A stretch of DNA of 64,000 bases from Candidatus Competibacteraceae bacterium (GCA_016712625.1 JADJQQ010000004.1:696896-760895); one strand, 5' to 3'. Positions 24,773 to 33,968 are shown, counted from the stretch's first letter. Numbers and translations: made by a program. Notes: generated by a model from the letters alone, not told the origin.

Positions 24773-27091
24773 ATGGTTTCATTTTATTTTTATAGTCTAT
24801 CTCGCACCTGGCGGTTGTCCTCTTGGCTGTTGGGAACGCTGCTCTGGCTGATCGTGGGGTCCGCCTTGGCGCAAAGCTATTGGAGTCCATTTTCACAGCC
24901 CGAGATCGCCGCCCGCGCCGCGGTGCTGATGAACGCCACCACCGGTGAAGTTCTATTCGCCAAGGAAGCCGATCTACGCCTACCCCCAGCAAGCACCACC
25001 AAAGTGCTAACCGCGCTACTGGTTATGGAGCGCCTTAATCTAGACTCCCCAGTCTCAGTCAGCCCGCAAGCGGCCAGCGCGCCGCCAAGCCGCATCGGTT
25101 TGCGGGCGGGAGAGACCGTTTCGGCACACGATCTACTGTACGGCCTTTTGCTGAAGTCGGGTAACGACGCCGCCGAGGCCTTGGCTGAAGCGGCGGGTGG
25201 TTCGGTTTATGGTTTCTCTAACCTCATGAACGCCAGGATTTGGCAGATCGGGGCGCGCAATAGCCATTTTATGAATCCACATGGCCTACCTAACGAAGAC
25301 CACTATTCAACCGCCCACGACATGGCGCTAATTTTCCGCCACGCGATGCAAAATCCGGTCTTTGCCGATGTTGTACGTACTCGCAACGCGGCCCTGCGGG
25401 TCGAATCAAGTCGTGGCGGTTGGTACGGCGATGGACGCCTTATCCCCGTGCACAATAGCAATCGCTTGTTGGACTCCTACGAAGGCATCCGTGGCGGCAA
25501 AACCGGCTTTACCTTGAAAGCCCGTCGTTGTTTTGTTGGAGAAGCGAGCCGCGGTGGCACCCGATTGATCGTTTCGATCATGAACAGCCCCAATAGCGGA
25601 ACCTTGTGGCAGGATGCGCGCACCTTGCTCGACTATGGATTTTCACGTTCTGGCTTGGCGCCGCCGCCGCCCATGCAACCCGAAATCCGACCTGACATCC
25701 TCCAACCGAGGCCGATCATGGTTCGACGTACTCCAGTCATGATCCCTACTTCGGAGCATTTGACTGCGATGTCGCCGCAAGCTGAAGACGAAGAGGAGGA
25801 ATCGCCATCCGTGACTTATCGGAATTTGCCCCCCACTCCGGCGGCGGCAAACCGCATTACAGTTTCGCGGACGCCAGCATCCACCCCAAACTTGGCGCGG
25901 GCAACTCTACCACCGCCATCGGCAGCCGCCGAGGTTGATGATGACGATTTTGTGCCAGTTCGCACAGCGCGTAACCCTGTCACTCCGCCAACGTCTAATC
26001 GGATTGTCGTCAATCGCCGCGAACTGATCTCGACCCCCAGTTTCGAGCGGACGACCGCCAGTTCATCAACAGCCGCCGAGGTTGATGATGACGATTTTGT
26101 GCCAGTTCGCACAGCGCGTAACCCTGTCACTCCGCCAACGTCTAATCGGATTGTCGTCAATCGCCGCGAACCGATCTCGACCCCCAGTTTCGAGCGGACG
26201 ACCGCCAGTTCATCGACAGCCGTGAATGTGGATGATGGAGATTTCGTGTCGCTTAAAACTGAACGTACTCCACCAACATCGTCAGCCCCCAGTCGGATCA
26301 TCATTACGCGCCGCGAACCGGTCTCGACTCCCATAGAGCGGACACCCACCGATCAACCACTAGTGATGGATGAGAGTGAGGATCAAGGATCAAAACCGGC
26401 GGCGATCGTTCAGCGGCCCTCGGCAACTTCATCGGAACCAAGCCGTCCTCTTATTGTTAAACGTACCCCTGCTCCAACAGCCAGCATCCAAACGCCAAGC
26501 AATGCGGAGGAGGATCTGGAATTACCAGTCAGATCCCGGCGGGTCTCTTCGGCTAGAGTGGCTCTTGATCGCCCGAGCACTAGACCAACTCTTGACCGTC
26601 CGGCCACCAAGCCCGTGCTTGATCGCCCATCTGTCAAGTCCATCGTCGACCGTCCAGCCATCAAGCCCGTGCTTGATCGCCCAGCCATCACCCGACTCGC
26701 TTTGGCGGAAAAAGCGCCTAATCCCAGCTATGCCAAGCTGAATACCGCTGGGAAATCGTCTAACACAACGCTTGTCTCAGGCAAGTCAGCAAGCGCCGCG
26801 AAACCGGTGACAACTACGGCTAAAACTCCCATTCCCAAATCGATAGCCACCACCAAATCCATTGCAATACCCGAAAAAAGAATGGCCGATAGCCGCCTTC
26901 CCTCAAAAACGCGATCATCCAATAATGCCAACCTAGTAGATACACCTAAAGGCGCTAAGAACAATAAGCCGGAGAAATCCGTGGCGACAGCAGTAATCAA
27001 GCCTGACAAGCAAGCAGCCGGCAGAGTGATCGCTCGCGCCGATTCCGAGGCCCCCAAACCTCCACAAAAAAACCCTAAACGGCGAATCTGA
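24773..27091 (+). CDS. D-alanyl-D-alanine carboxypeptidase (S11) with long repetitive C-terminal tail
   Basis: Low-molecular-weight penicillin-binding protein trimming peptidoglycan stem peptides. The signal sequence is about residues 15-35. The S11 catalytic motifs are all present: S75-T-T-K, S131-G-N and K245-T-G, in a domain ending near residue 295. Then comes an unusual tail of roughly 475 residues: a Pro/Thr/Arg-rich region with three tandem 49-residue units (two almost identical), a set of 'LDRPxxKPV' decapeptide-like repeats, and a basic end. Typical family members are 380-440 residues without this tail. Start at ATG 24773 (a TTG precedes it). The tail could bind peptidoglycan or span the periplasm (inference). 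Confidence 0.9.
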   Translation: MVSFYFYSLSRTWRLSSWLLGTLLWLIVGSALAQSYWSPFSQPEIAARAAVLMNATTGEVLFAKEADLRLPPASTTKVLTALLVMERLNLDSPVSVSPQAASAPPSRIGLRAGETVSAHDLLYGLLLKSGNDAAEALAEAAGGSVYGFSNLMNARIWQIGARNSHFMNPHGLPNEDHYSTAHDMALIFRHAMQNPVFADVVRTRNAALRVESSRGGWYGDGRLIPVHNSNRLLDSYEGIRGGKTGFTLKARRCFVGEASRGGTRLIVSIMNSPNSGTLWQDARTLLDYGFSRSGLAPPPPMQPEIRPDILQPRPIMVRRTPVMIPTSEHLTAMSPQAEDEEEESPSVTYRNLPPTPAAANRITVSRTPASTPNLARATLPPPSAAAEVDDDDFVPVRTARNPVTPPTSNRIVVNRRELISTPSFERTTASSSTAAEVDDDDFVPVRTARNPVTPPTSNRIVVNRREPISTPSFERTTASSSTAVNVDDGDFVSLKTERTPPTSSAPSRIIITRREPVSTPIERTPTDQPLVMDESEDQGSKPAAIVQRPSATSSEPSRPLIVKRTPAPTASIQTPSNAEEDLELPVRSRRVSSARVALDRPSTRPTLDRPATKPVLDRPSVKSIVDRPAIKPVLDRPAITRLALAEKAPNPSYAKLNTAGKSSNTTLVSGKSASAAKPVTTTAKTPIPKSIATTKSIAIPEKRMADSRLPSKTRSSNNANLVDTPKGAKNNKPEKSVATAVIKPDKQAAGRVIARADSEAPKPPQKNPKRRI
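25925..26365 (+). repeat. Three tandem 147-bp coding repeats
   Basis: Units begin at 25925, 26072 and 26219, an exact 147-base period (49 codons). Units 1 and 2 differ at only a few bases, indicating recent duplication. Unit 3 keeps the plan (acidic VDDxDF, then TPPTS..SRIxxxRRE, then ST) but has diverged. Confidence 0.9.
26565..26700 (+). repeat. Short DRP repeats in the carboxypeptidase tail
   Basis: Six copies of a roughly 10-codon unit of the form (L/V)DRP(A/S)xKPx, encoded by near-identical CTTGATCGCCC / CTTGACCGTCC stretches. They sit between the 49-residue repeats and the basic C-terminal end. Confidence 0.8.
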
Positions 27092-27118
27092 ACGACACGC
27101 TGCTTTTCCCTGGTTAAT

Positions 27119-27150
27119 AAAAAAGGCGATTCCAACGAATCGCCTTTTTG
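27119..27150. terminator. Bidirectional terminator between carboxypeptidase gene and gltA
   Basis: Perfect stem AAAGGCGATTC / GAATCGCCTTT with a four-base loop, flanked by A-run and T-run. It suits both converging genes. Confidence 0.9.
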
Positions 27151-27173
27151 TTGGTGAAATTGCTTTACGCCGC

Positions 27174-28460
27174 CTAGGCCCGCTCGGTCAAGTCACCAAC
27201 ATTACGGCGCGCGTCACCGACATACAGTTGGCGCGGTCGGCCAATTTTCTGATCCTTTTCGGTAATCATCTCGATCCAGTGACTGATCCAACCCGCCGCG
27301 CGCGCGATGGCGAACATCACCGTGAACATTTCGACTGGAATTTTCAGGGCGCTGTAAATGATTCCGGAATAAAAATCCACGTTCGGATACAGCTTGCGCT
27401 CGATAAAGTAAGGGTCGCTCAAAGCGATTTCCTCAAGGCGCATCGCTAAATCCAAGCGCGGATCGTGACCTAAACTCTCCAATACTTCATGGCAGATTTC
27501 CTTGATAATCCGGGCGCGGGGATCAAAATTCTTATAAACGCGGTGGCCGAATCCCATCAGTCGCACACCGCTATTCTTATCCTTAACTTTAGCGATAAAA
27601 CCGTCGATGTTGGCGACACTGCCAATCTGATCCAACATCCTGATCACCGCCTCGTTCGCGCCACCGTGCGCTGGCCCCCATAAACACGCAATACCCGCCG
27701 CGATTGCGGCATAAGGATTGGTGCCGGAAGAACCGGCCAATCGCACGGTGGAGGTAGATGCATTCTGCTCGTGATCGGCATGCAAGGTAAACAAGACATC
27801 CAGCGCACGCTCAGCCACCGGATTTACTTCGTAGCGCTTACCGGGGAGGCTGAACATCATGTACAGCAAATTGCCGGTATAGCTGAGGTCGTCGCGGGGA
27901 TAGACCGAAGGATCGCCGATGCTGTGCTTGTAGCAGGCGGCGGCGATAGTCGGCATCTTGGCGATCAGCCGACGGGCGGTAACCATGCGGTCTTCGTAAT
28001 CTTGAATATCGAGCCGGTCGTGAAAAAACGCAGACAGGGAACTGACTACAGCCGTCATCATCGCCATCGGATGGGCATCGTAATTGAAACCGTGAAAAAA
28101 GCGGCGGAGGTTTTCCCGAATACGGTTATGGCGGGTGATGCTGGTCTCAAAAACCTGTTTTTTTTCAGCGTTGGGCAAATCACCATATAACAGCAGGTAA
28201 CAAACTTCCAGAAAATTGCATTTTTCGGCCAGTTGCTCAATTGGATAGCCGCGATACAGCAATTCTCCCTTGTCACCATCCAGGTAGGTAATGGCACTCT
28301 GACAACTGGCGGTGGACATAAAACCGGGATCATAGGTGAAATAGCCAAACTCCTTGGCCAACCTACCGATATCCACCACCGGATGGCCGTAAGTTGGCTC
28401 CATGACCGGCATCTGCGCCGCTTTCCCAGTCGCTTCATCCTTAAAGGTAATCATTGTCAT
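27174..28460 (-). CDS. gltA: Citrate synthase (type II)
   Basis: TCA-cycle entry enzyme condensing acetyl-CoA and oxaloacetate. 428 residues from ATG 28460, which has GGAGG 7 bases upstream; a longer frame to 28568 is not conserved. Catalytic regions: 'HADHEQNASTSTVRLAGSSG', 'GPAHGGANEAVI' and 'MGFGHRVYKNFDPRA' (two His and the Asp region). The N-terminal beta domain 'LTYLDGDKGELLYRGYPIEQLAE'-like segment marks the NADH-sensitive Gram-negative type. Single gene, ended by a strong shared terminator. Confidence 0.97.
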   Translation of the reverse strand: MTMITFKDEATGKAAQMPVMEPTYGHPVVDIGRLAKEFGYFTYDPGFMSTASCQSAITYLDGDKGELLYRGYPIEQLAEKCNFLEVCYLLLYGDLPNAEKKQVFETSITRHNRIRENLRRFFHGFNYDAHPMAMMTAVVSSLSAFFHDRLDIQDYEDRMVTARRLIAKMPTIAAACYKHSIGDPSVYPRDDLSYTGNLLYMMFSLPGKRYEVNPVAERALDVLFTLHADHEQNASTSTVRLAGSSGTNPYAAIAAGIACLWGPAHGGANEAVIRMLDQIGSVANIDGFIAKVKDKNSGVRLMGFGHRVYKNFDPRARIIKEICHEVLESLGHDPRLDLAMRLEEIALSDPYFIERKLYPNVDFYSGIIYSALKIPVEMFTVMFAIARAAGWISHWIEMITEKDQKIGRPRQLYVGDARRNVGDLTERA

Positions 28461-28868
28461 TGTAATACCTCCGCAGTAGGTCGATGTATCAGAATAAGCA
28501 GATCTCCGCTGCCGGGATTCTTGAATATAAGTGGCATTACTGCTGCTATTCAGGCTCTTAATAGGCACTTTTCGTAAGGCTAATCATAGCCCAGCCAGTG
28601 CTGCTTTGCCGCAAATTTTTCTTCCGTAGCACATTGATTTTCGAACAGGAGCGCCGCTAGCTCCATCAGTTCCGACACCTGCTTAGAAATACCAAGCCAA
28701 ACGTTGGCTCTCCGTTCAACAGGATTACAACCAAGTTATGAATGAGTCAGCCAGCCGTTGTTTGTCATAAAATCGCGTGATGTTGCTTTGCAGCATGAAT
28801 TAGGCTATATTGCAGTGCAACAATTGAACTGCTAGTTCACCCATACTTCACTTTGTAAGGAGCACGTC
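28461..28868 (+). other. Divergent intergenic region between gltA and the phasin gene
   Basis: About 400 bases without a gene. It must contain the promoters of gltA (leftward) and of the phasin gene (rightward). The only distinct element noted is the symmetrical pair of TTGC-rich sites at 28782-28820, described separately. Confidence 0.5.
28782..28820 (+). promoter_or_regulatory. Candidate PhaR-type operator before the phasin gene
   Basis: The near-palindrome TTGCA-G-TGCAA is at 28810-28820, with a related TTGCTTTGCAGCA at 28784-28796. It lies 49 bases before the phasin ATG. TTGCA/TGCAA symmetry upstream of phasin genes recalls sites bound by the PHA-responsive repressor PhaR; this is inference from position and pattern. 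Confidence 0.4.
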
Positions 28869-29222
28869 ATGGTCGTCCATTTATTCGATAAGGCCTTGGA
28901 ACCCCCTCAGGTCCTAACGCAACCCTTGATTAAAGCGAACCAGTTGTTCGCCACCAATTTGGAACAGATGGTGGTATTCCAGATGAATACACTAAAATCC
29001 TATCTGGACATCAGCATCAACCAAATGAAAGCGGCGGCCGAAATTAACAGCATCGAAACCTTGCAGGATTTCTACAAGCGTCAGGCTGAAATCGGCCAAG
29101 CTCTGCAGCAAAAACTCATGACCGACGCCAAGGAAATGACCGAGATGGTCGTGCGTTTCAAAACGGAGATGGATCATCTTGCGCAAGCCACCTTGGAAGA
29201 CGTGCTACCCAAAGCGGCATAG
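28869..29222 (+). CDS. Phasin family protein (PHA granule-associated)
   Basis: 117 residues, almost entirely helical, with no cysteine. The Phasin_2 pattern is visible in 'QPLIKANQLFATNLEQMVVFQMNTLKSYLDISINQMKAAAEI' and 'ETLQDFYKRQAEIGQALQQKLMTDAKEMTEM'. Phasins coat polyhydroxyalkanoate granules and control their size, so the organism probably stores PHA, although no synthase gene is in the window. AAGGAG precedes the ATG, and a perfect hairpin follows the stop. Confidence 0.92.
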   Translation: MVVHLFDKALEPPQVLTQPLIKANQLFATNLEQMVVFQMNTLKSYLDISINQMKAAAEINSIETLQDFYKRQAEIGQALQQKLMTDAKEMTEMVVRFKTEMDHLAQATLEDVLPKAA

Positions 29223-29243
29223 CTTCAAAGCCATAGCGAATCG

Positions 29244-29265
29244 CCGCCCCGCCATCACGGGGCGG
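29244..29265 (+). terminator. Hairpin after the phasin gene
   Basis: Perfect 8-bp stem CCGCCCCG / CGGGGCGG with a 6-base loop, 22 bases after the stop, followed by TTGCGTTG rather than a pure T-run. Probable terminator; it lies directly before the rsmJ start. Confidence 0.6.
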
Positions 29266-29270
29266 TTGCG

Positions 29271-30092
29271 TTGTCAGACTGGCCGCTTGTGACTCTTTCC
29301 AGGCTAGCCGTCTCCGCGGTTTTTGCCGATCCCTCAGCGTCTCTGACGCTCGCCGCCGACTTGGCCACCGAACTGAGGCTCCCGCTGGTTGGCGATCCCC
29401 TCACTACTAATAGTTCTTGTTTCCTGTGTTTGACGGCTGAGCGCCTGGAATTAAGAGAGCACGATTCCGCCTTAACGAAGCGTCTCTATGTAGACTTTGT
29501 GGCAGGCGCTATCGCTCATCGCCGGCGCTTTGGCGGTGGGCGCAAGCAGCCTTTAGCCAAGGCAATAGGCCTGAAAGGCGGCGCTTCACCGACTGTAGTG
29601 GACGCTACCGCTGGTCTGGGCCGTGACGCTTTCGTACTGGCTTGCCTGGGTTGTAGGGTAGATTTAGTGGAACGTTCCCCGATTATGGCCGCTCTGCTGC
29701 GCGACGGATTACGGCGCGCCGCGCGAGACCCGGAAATCGGAGCCATGGTCAGTGAACGGTTGCGTTTGGTAGTGGCCGATGGTCGTCCTTATCTGCAAAA
29801 CCTCTCGGAAAGCGACCGTCCTGACGTGGTTTATTTGGACCCGATGTATCCCCATCGTCGAAAATCAGCGCTGGCGAAAAAGGAGATGCAGTTGCTGCGA
29901 CAACTGGTGGGCGATGATGAAGATGCCTCAGAACTATTGCTAGCCGCACTCGCCTCCGCCAAGCAGCGGGTGGTGGTCAAACGGCCCCGCCTGGCTCCCG
30001 TGCTAGTAGGATCCGCGCCCGGATTTCAGATTACCGCGCCTAATACCCGGTTTGACATTTATCCCACCATGAGCCGACAACAGGCGCGATGA
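29271..30092 (+). CDS. rsmJ: 16S rRNA (guanine(1516)-N(2))-methyltransferase RsmJ
   Basis: SAM-dependent rRNA methyltransferase. Diagnostic segments are 'LYVDFVAGAIAHRRRFGGGRKQPLAKAIGLKGG', motif I 'VVDATAGLGRDAFVLA', 'VERSPIMAALLRDGLRRA', the catalytic 'VVYLDPMYPHRRKSALAKKEM' (DPMYP) and 'VVVKRPRLAP'. 273 residues from a TTG at 29271; a GTG at 29289 is a possible alternative start. Its start abuts the hairpin after the phasin gene. It converges with the lytic transglycosylase gene, 17 bases away. Confidence 0.93.
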   Translation: MSDWPLVTLSRLAVSAVFADPSASLTLAADLATELRLPLVGDPLTTNSSCFLCLTAERLELREHDSALTKRLYVDFVAGAIAHRRRFGGGRKQPLAKAIGLKGGASPTVVDATAGLGRDAFVLACLGCRVDLVERSPIMAALLRDGLRRAARDPEIGAMVSERLRLVVADGRPYLQNLSESDRPDVVYLDPMYPHRRKSALAKKEMQLLRQLVGDDEDASELLLAALASAKQRVVVKRPRLAPVLVGSAPGFQITAPNTRFDIYPTMSRQQAR

Positions 30093-30109
30093 CTTGCGGT
30101 ACCCTTTTT

Positions 30110-31156
30110 TCAAGGGAGTGATGCCGGCGCGATTGCGGGTTGGATTGGAACCAGCCCGTTACCTGATTGCGGCAGAGTCTGCTTTTGCCGGCTGCGTCCG
30201 ACCAGCTCAGCGGAGGGCGCTGGTAGCGCTGAAACGGCTGGAAAGGTCGCCGATACCAAAGGAGGTCGGCTCAAAGGCGCTGGTCGGGTTACCGGCGCTA
30301 CCGGAGGATGGGCCAATTGCCCGTAATTACGGGTAATTTTCTCAACATAAGCTCGCGTTTCCGCATAAGGCGGAACTCCTCCATAACGCAGAACGGCTTT
30401 CTCGCCGGCATTGTAGCCAGCCAACGTCAAGCGAACATCCCCCTGAAAATAGGCCAGCAACCACCGCAAATAGGACATGCCGCCATGGAGGTTTTGCACC
30501 GGATCGTACGGGTTTTGGACCCCAAACCGAGCGGCGGTCTGAGGAATCAGCTGCATCAAACCTTGCGCGTTCTTAAAGGATCGGGCCTGTGTGTTAAAAC
30601 CCGATTCCGCCTCGATGACAGCCAACACCAAAGAAGGTTGCAAACCGTACTTAGGCGCCAATTGCATCACCAGCGTTTCGACGCGCGCCTGTTCCGGGGA
30701 AGATGGAGTACGGCGCACGGGAGCAAGCCGTAACGGCGGCGGTTTTGGGGTTGGGTCTACCGGCTCGGCGCAGCTGGCGCGCCGAGCCTGATTTGGCGCC
30801 GCTAATCGCGCCAGCATCTGCCGTGATGGCGTATCTCCCTTGTTCGCCGCCAGCCGAAACCATGCCGCCGCCTGGGCGTCATCCCGTACCACGCCGCGAC
30901 CATTCGCAAACATCCACCCCAATTGATACTGGGCTGGAACATGGCCGCGTCGCGCCGCCGCGCAGTAAAGTTGCATCGCCCGGCCATAATCCTGGGGCAC
31001 CCCTTCGCCATGTTCGAAACGGGTCGCCCATTCAGTTTGTACGGCTGGTTTTTCCTTAATGAGCTTGTACCAACTCAGATCCGAGCTTGCGCCGTATACC
31101 GCAGATCCATAAACACCGATGATCGAAAACGCAAGGCAACACTGTAACTTTATCAA
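30110..31156 (-). CDS. Lytic transglycosylase with Sel1-like repeats
   Basis: 348 residues. A signal peptide (about 1-22) is followed by two Sel1/TPR-like repeats ('YGRAMQLYCAAARRGHVPAQYQLGWMFANGRGVVRDDAQAAAWFRLAANKG', about 57-107). After a Pro-rich linker comes an SLT domain (about 155-285) with the catalytic Glu in 'AVIEAESGFNTQA', then 'AQGLMQLIPQTAARFGV', 'GMSYLRWLL' and 'AGYNAGEKAV..YGGVPPYAETRAYV'. The C-terminus is Pro-rich and disordered. It cleaves peptidoglycan glycan strands in the periplasm. The Sel1-SLT combination suggests a scaffold-bound, possibly septum- or secretion-linked, enzyme (inference). Confidence 0.93.
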   Translation of the reverse strand: MIKLQCCLAFSIIGVYGSAVYGASSDLSWYKLIKEKPAVQTEWATRFEHGEGVPQDYGRAMQLYCAAARRGHVPAQYQLGWMFANGRGVVRDDAQAAAWFRLAANKGDTPSRQMLARLAAPNQARRASCAEPVDPTPKPPPLRLAPVRRTPSSPEQARVETLVMQLAPKYGLQPSLVLAVIEAESGFNTQARSFKNAQGLMQLIPQTAARFGVQNPYDPVQNLHGGMSYLRWLLAYFQGDVRLTLAGYNAGEKAVLRYGGVPPYAETRAYVEKITRNYGQLAHPPVAPVTRPAPLSRPPLVSATFPAVSALPAPSAELVGRSRQKQTLPQSGNGLVPIQPAIAPASLP

Positions 31157-31416
31157 GTCATCGTCCTGTAGACGTGATTCATTGCTATTCTCATCCTAAG
31201 CGGTTTTTGTCTGAAAATCCATCCAGGTGGTTTGCTCGACTTTGGAACGCGGTTGGAGAACTTCGTTCCGTCCCATCGAAGCCAGCGTGATCTTTACAAA
31301 AAAATGACGGACCCGGCTGAGAATCCCCCGCGCTTCCTGTAGACTTTTTATCCTACCGTTAAAGACCCCGCACCTCATAATGCTGTTGCCCGAACCTAAT
31401 CCCACAGGAGGCCATG

Positions 31417-33462
31417 ATGGTCAGTTACACCACCGAGTCCATCCGTAACATCGCTCTCGTCGGGCATGGCGCGGCTGGAAAAACCACCCTGGTGGAATCC
31501 ATTCTGTACCACGCCGGCAAGCTCCCCACGCCTGGCGCCATTGAAAAAGGGAATACGGTCTGCGATTTCGATCCGCAAGAAAAAGCGCACCAACATTCGT
31601 TGGACTCGGCTCTGGTCAATCTTGACTACAACGGCGCTCATATCAACCTGATCGATACGCCCGGTTTCCCAGATTTTCTCGGCCAAGCCATCGCCGCGCT
31701 GCCAGCCGTGGAAACCACCGCGGTTGTGATCAACGCCCAGACCGGCATCGAATCGGGCACTCAACGGATCATGGAGCGCGCCAGCGAACGCCAGCAGTGC
31801 CGAATGATCATCGTGAATAAGATCGATGCGGAAAATGTCGATCTGGCTGGCTTGCTGGGGCAGATTCAAGATAGCTTCGGCAAAGAATGCCTCCCGATCA
31901 ACCTACCGGCTGGCGGCGGCACCCATGTCGTGGATTGCTTCTTCAATCCAGCGGGCGACAGCGATTTTTCCAATGTTGCCGCCGCGCACTCCGCGCTAAT
32001 CGACCAAGTGGTCGAGGTTGATGAAGAGCTGATGGCGCTCTACTTGGAACAGGGTGAAGATCTTCATGCCGAGCAATTGCATGCGCCATTTGAGAAAGCG
32101 CTGCGGGAAGGTCACTTAATCCCGATCTGTTTCGTTTCAGCCCGTACCGGGGTCGGGATCAAAGAGCTGCTGGATATCTTCGTCAAGCTGCTACCCAACC
32201 CGTTAGAAGGGAATCCTGAGCCGTTTCTGCAAGGCACGGGAGATCAAGGTACCGAACTACGCGCTGTTCCCGATCCGAAACTGCACGCGGTGGCCCATGT
32301 CTTCAAGGTGCTAATCGACCCGTTCATCGGCAAGCTCGGTATCTTTCGCATTCACCAGGGCACAGTGACCAAGGACAGCCAGCTTTTCATCGGTGACAGC
32401 CGTAAACCGTTTAAGGTCAGTCATCTGTTTCATGTCCATGGCAAGGAGCACCCGGAAGTCAACGCCGCCATTCCAGGCGATATCTGCGCGGTCGCCAAAG
32501 TGGATGAAATTCACCGCGATGTGGTATTGCATGATTCGCACGACGAAGATCGGATCCATCTGCGGCCATCGCGTTTTCCCACACCGCTGTTTGGTCTGGC
32601 TATCCGCGCCGCGACCCGCGGCGACGAGCAGAAGCTATCCGACACCGTGCATAAGTTGCTGGAGGAAGACCCCTGCCTGAGTCTGGAGCACAACGCCCAT
32701 ACCAAGGAAACCGTCCTGCGGGGCTTAAGCGATCTGCACCTTCGCCTCACACTGGAAAAAATGCAGCAGCGCTACAACCTGCAAGTCGAAACCAAGCCGC
32801 CCAAAATCGCCTATAAGGAAACGGTCAGCCAAAACGCCGAAGGCCATCACCGGCATAAAAAACAAACTGGTGGCGCCGGCCAGTTTGGCGAGGTGTTCAT
32901 GCGAATCGAACCGCTGCCCCGCGATGCCGGTTTCGAGTTTGTCAGCGCGGTGGTGGGCGGCACCATTCCCACTTCATTCCTGCCAGCCGTGGAAAAAGGC
33001 GTACGCGAAGCATTGCAGGAAGGCGCGATCGCCGGCTATCCGATGCAAGACGTCCGCGCCATCGCCTATGACGGCAAACATCATCCGGTCGATTCCAAGG
33101 AAATCGCCTTCATCACCGCTGGGCGAGAAGCCTTTCTCGATGCGGTCAGCAAGGCCAAGCCGATCATTTTGGAACCGATCGTCAACCTGGAAGTGCGCAC
33201 TCCGGCCGACGCCGTGGGCGCGATTACCGGCGATCTATCGAGCCGTCGCGGCCGCATCGCCGGGACTGACGCTGGCCCGCGCGGCATGAGCATCATCAAA
33301 GCTCAAGTTCCGTTGGCGGAATTGGAAGGCTACGAGTCGCAACTGAAATCGATGACCGGCGGCCATGGCGCTTACCGCATCGAGCTCAGCCATTACGATC
33401 CGGTGCCGAGCGACATTCAGCAAAAGCTGCACGCCGCTCATAAGAAACCGCAAGAGAGCTAA
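31417..33462 (+). CDS. Elongation factor G-like translational GTPase (EF-G2 type)
   Basis: 681 residues with the five-domain layout of EF-G. G1 is 'GHGAAGKTT' and G4 is 'NKID'; 'CFVSARTGVGI' is near G5. Domains III-V are recognisable ('GGAGQFGEVFMRIEPL', 'YPMQDVRAIAYDGKHHPVDSKEIAF', 'GDLSSRRGRIAG'). It differs from FusA in two ways: the switch I RGITI motif is absent ('EKAHQHSLDSALV' is there instead), and the DTPGH motif reads DTPGF, losing the catalytic His. These changes mark the poorly understood EF-G-like clade. ATG 31417 has GGAGG 5 bases upstream. Monocistronic, with a strong terminator. Confidence 0.93.
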   Translation: MVSYTTESIRNIALVGHGAAGKTTLVESILYHAGKLPTPGAIEKGNTVCDFDPQEKAHQHSLDSALVNLDYNGAHINLIDTPGFPDFLGQAIAALPAVETTAVVINAQTGIESGTQRIMERASERQQCRMIIVNKIDAENVDLAGLLGQIQDSFGKECLPINLPAGGGTHVVDCFFNPAGDSDFSNVAAAHSALIDQVVEVDEELMALYLEQGEDLHAEQLHAPFEKALREGHLIPICFVSARTGVGIKELLDIFVKLLPNPLEGNPEPFLQGTGDQGTELRAVPDPKLHAVAHVFKVLIDPFIGKLGIFRIHQGTVTKDSQLFIGDSRKPFKVSHLFHVHGKEHPEVNAAIPGDICAVAKVDEIHRDVVLHDSHDEDRIHLRPSRFPTPLFGLAIRAATRGDEQKLSDTVHKLLEEDPCLSLEHNAHTKETVLRGLSDLHLRLTLEKMQQRYNLQVETKPPKIAYKETVSQNAEGHHRHKKQTGGAGQFGEVFMRIEPLPRDAGFEFVSAVVGGTIPTSFLPAVEKGVREALQEGAIAGYPMQDVRAIAYDGKHHPVDSKEIAFITAGREAFLDAVSKAKPIILEPIVNLEVRTPADAVGAITGDLSSRRGRIAGTDAGPRGMSIIKAQVPLAELEGYESQLKSMTGGHGAYRIELSHYDPVPSDIQQKLHAAHKKPQES

Positions 33463-33470
33463 GCGCTTCC

Positions 33471-33503
33471 ACACAAGCCGGTTCTCGCCGGCTTGTGTTT
33501 TCT
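33471..33503 (+). terminator. Rho-independent terminator after the EF-G-like gene
   Basis: Eleven-base stem ACACAAGCCGG / CCGGCTTGTGT with a 6-base loop, followed by TTTTCTCC, 9 bases after the stop. Confidence 0.9.
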
Positions 33504-33968
33504 CCTAGAATTGGCAGGAAATGATAAAATTTTAATAATAATTTCAATTATTTACTTATTGCTCTCTTATGCTTATCCCATCGCACCTAACTTTGGCAAC
33601 GCCGAACTCCCACTAGGCGGAGATGATGCCAGACCATTTTCATGGGCATTTTCCGTTCAATACCCTGCTGTCTGATACCCTTCGTCAGCGTCAGCTGAAA
33701 CACGGACCCTCAGTAAAAAAATTTCTAATATTATCCGGCTTGTAACGCTTCTACCGTTGAGTGCCCGATACGAATCACTCCTCCCTTTTGCTCTCGGCCG
33801 AACAGCAACCCCAACCGCCCGTCACTAATCCCGTTTAAGCCTCCTCAATTCCTTGCAAGAGCGACCGCAAAAATCAGTTTCAGCTTTTAACGGCATTATT
33901 TTCGCTGAACTGTTTCGAGTTGAAGCCTTCTTAACGCTGGCGGATATAAAGAGGATTCAAGAAATCTT
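33504..33968. other. Intergenic stretch without recognised genes
   Basis: About 460 bases, AT-rich at first. No gene, RNA or clear repeat seen. It leads into the decayed sensor locus and may contain its former promoter. Confidence 0.5.

Noticed and set aside
30094..30336. Short plus-strand frame after rsmJ
   Set aside because: Overlaps the end of the lytic transglycosylase gene on the other strand and has no family features.
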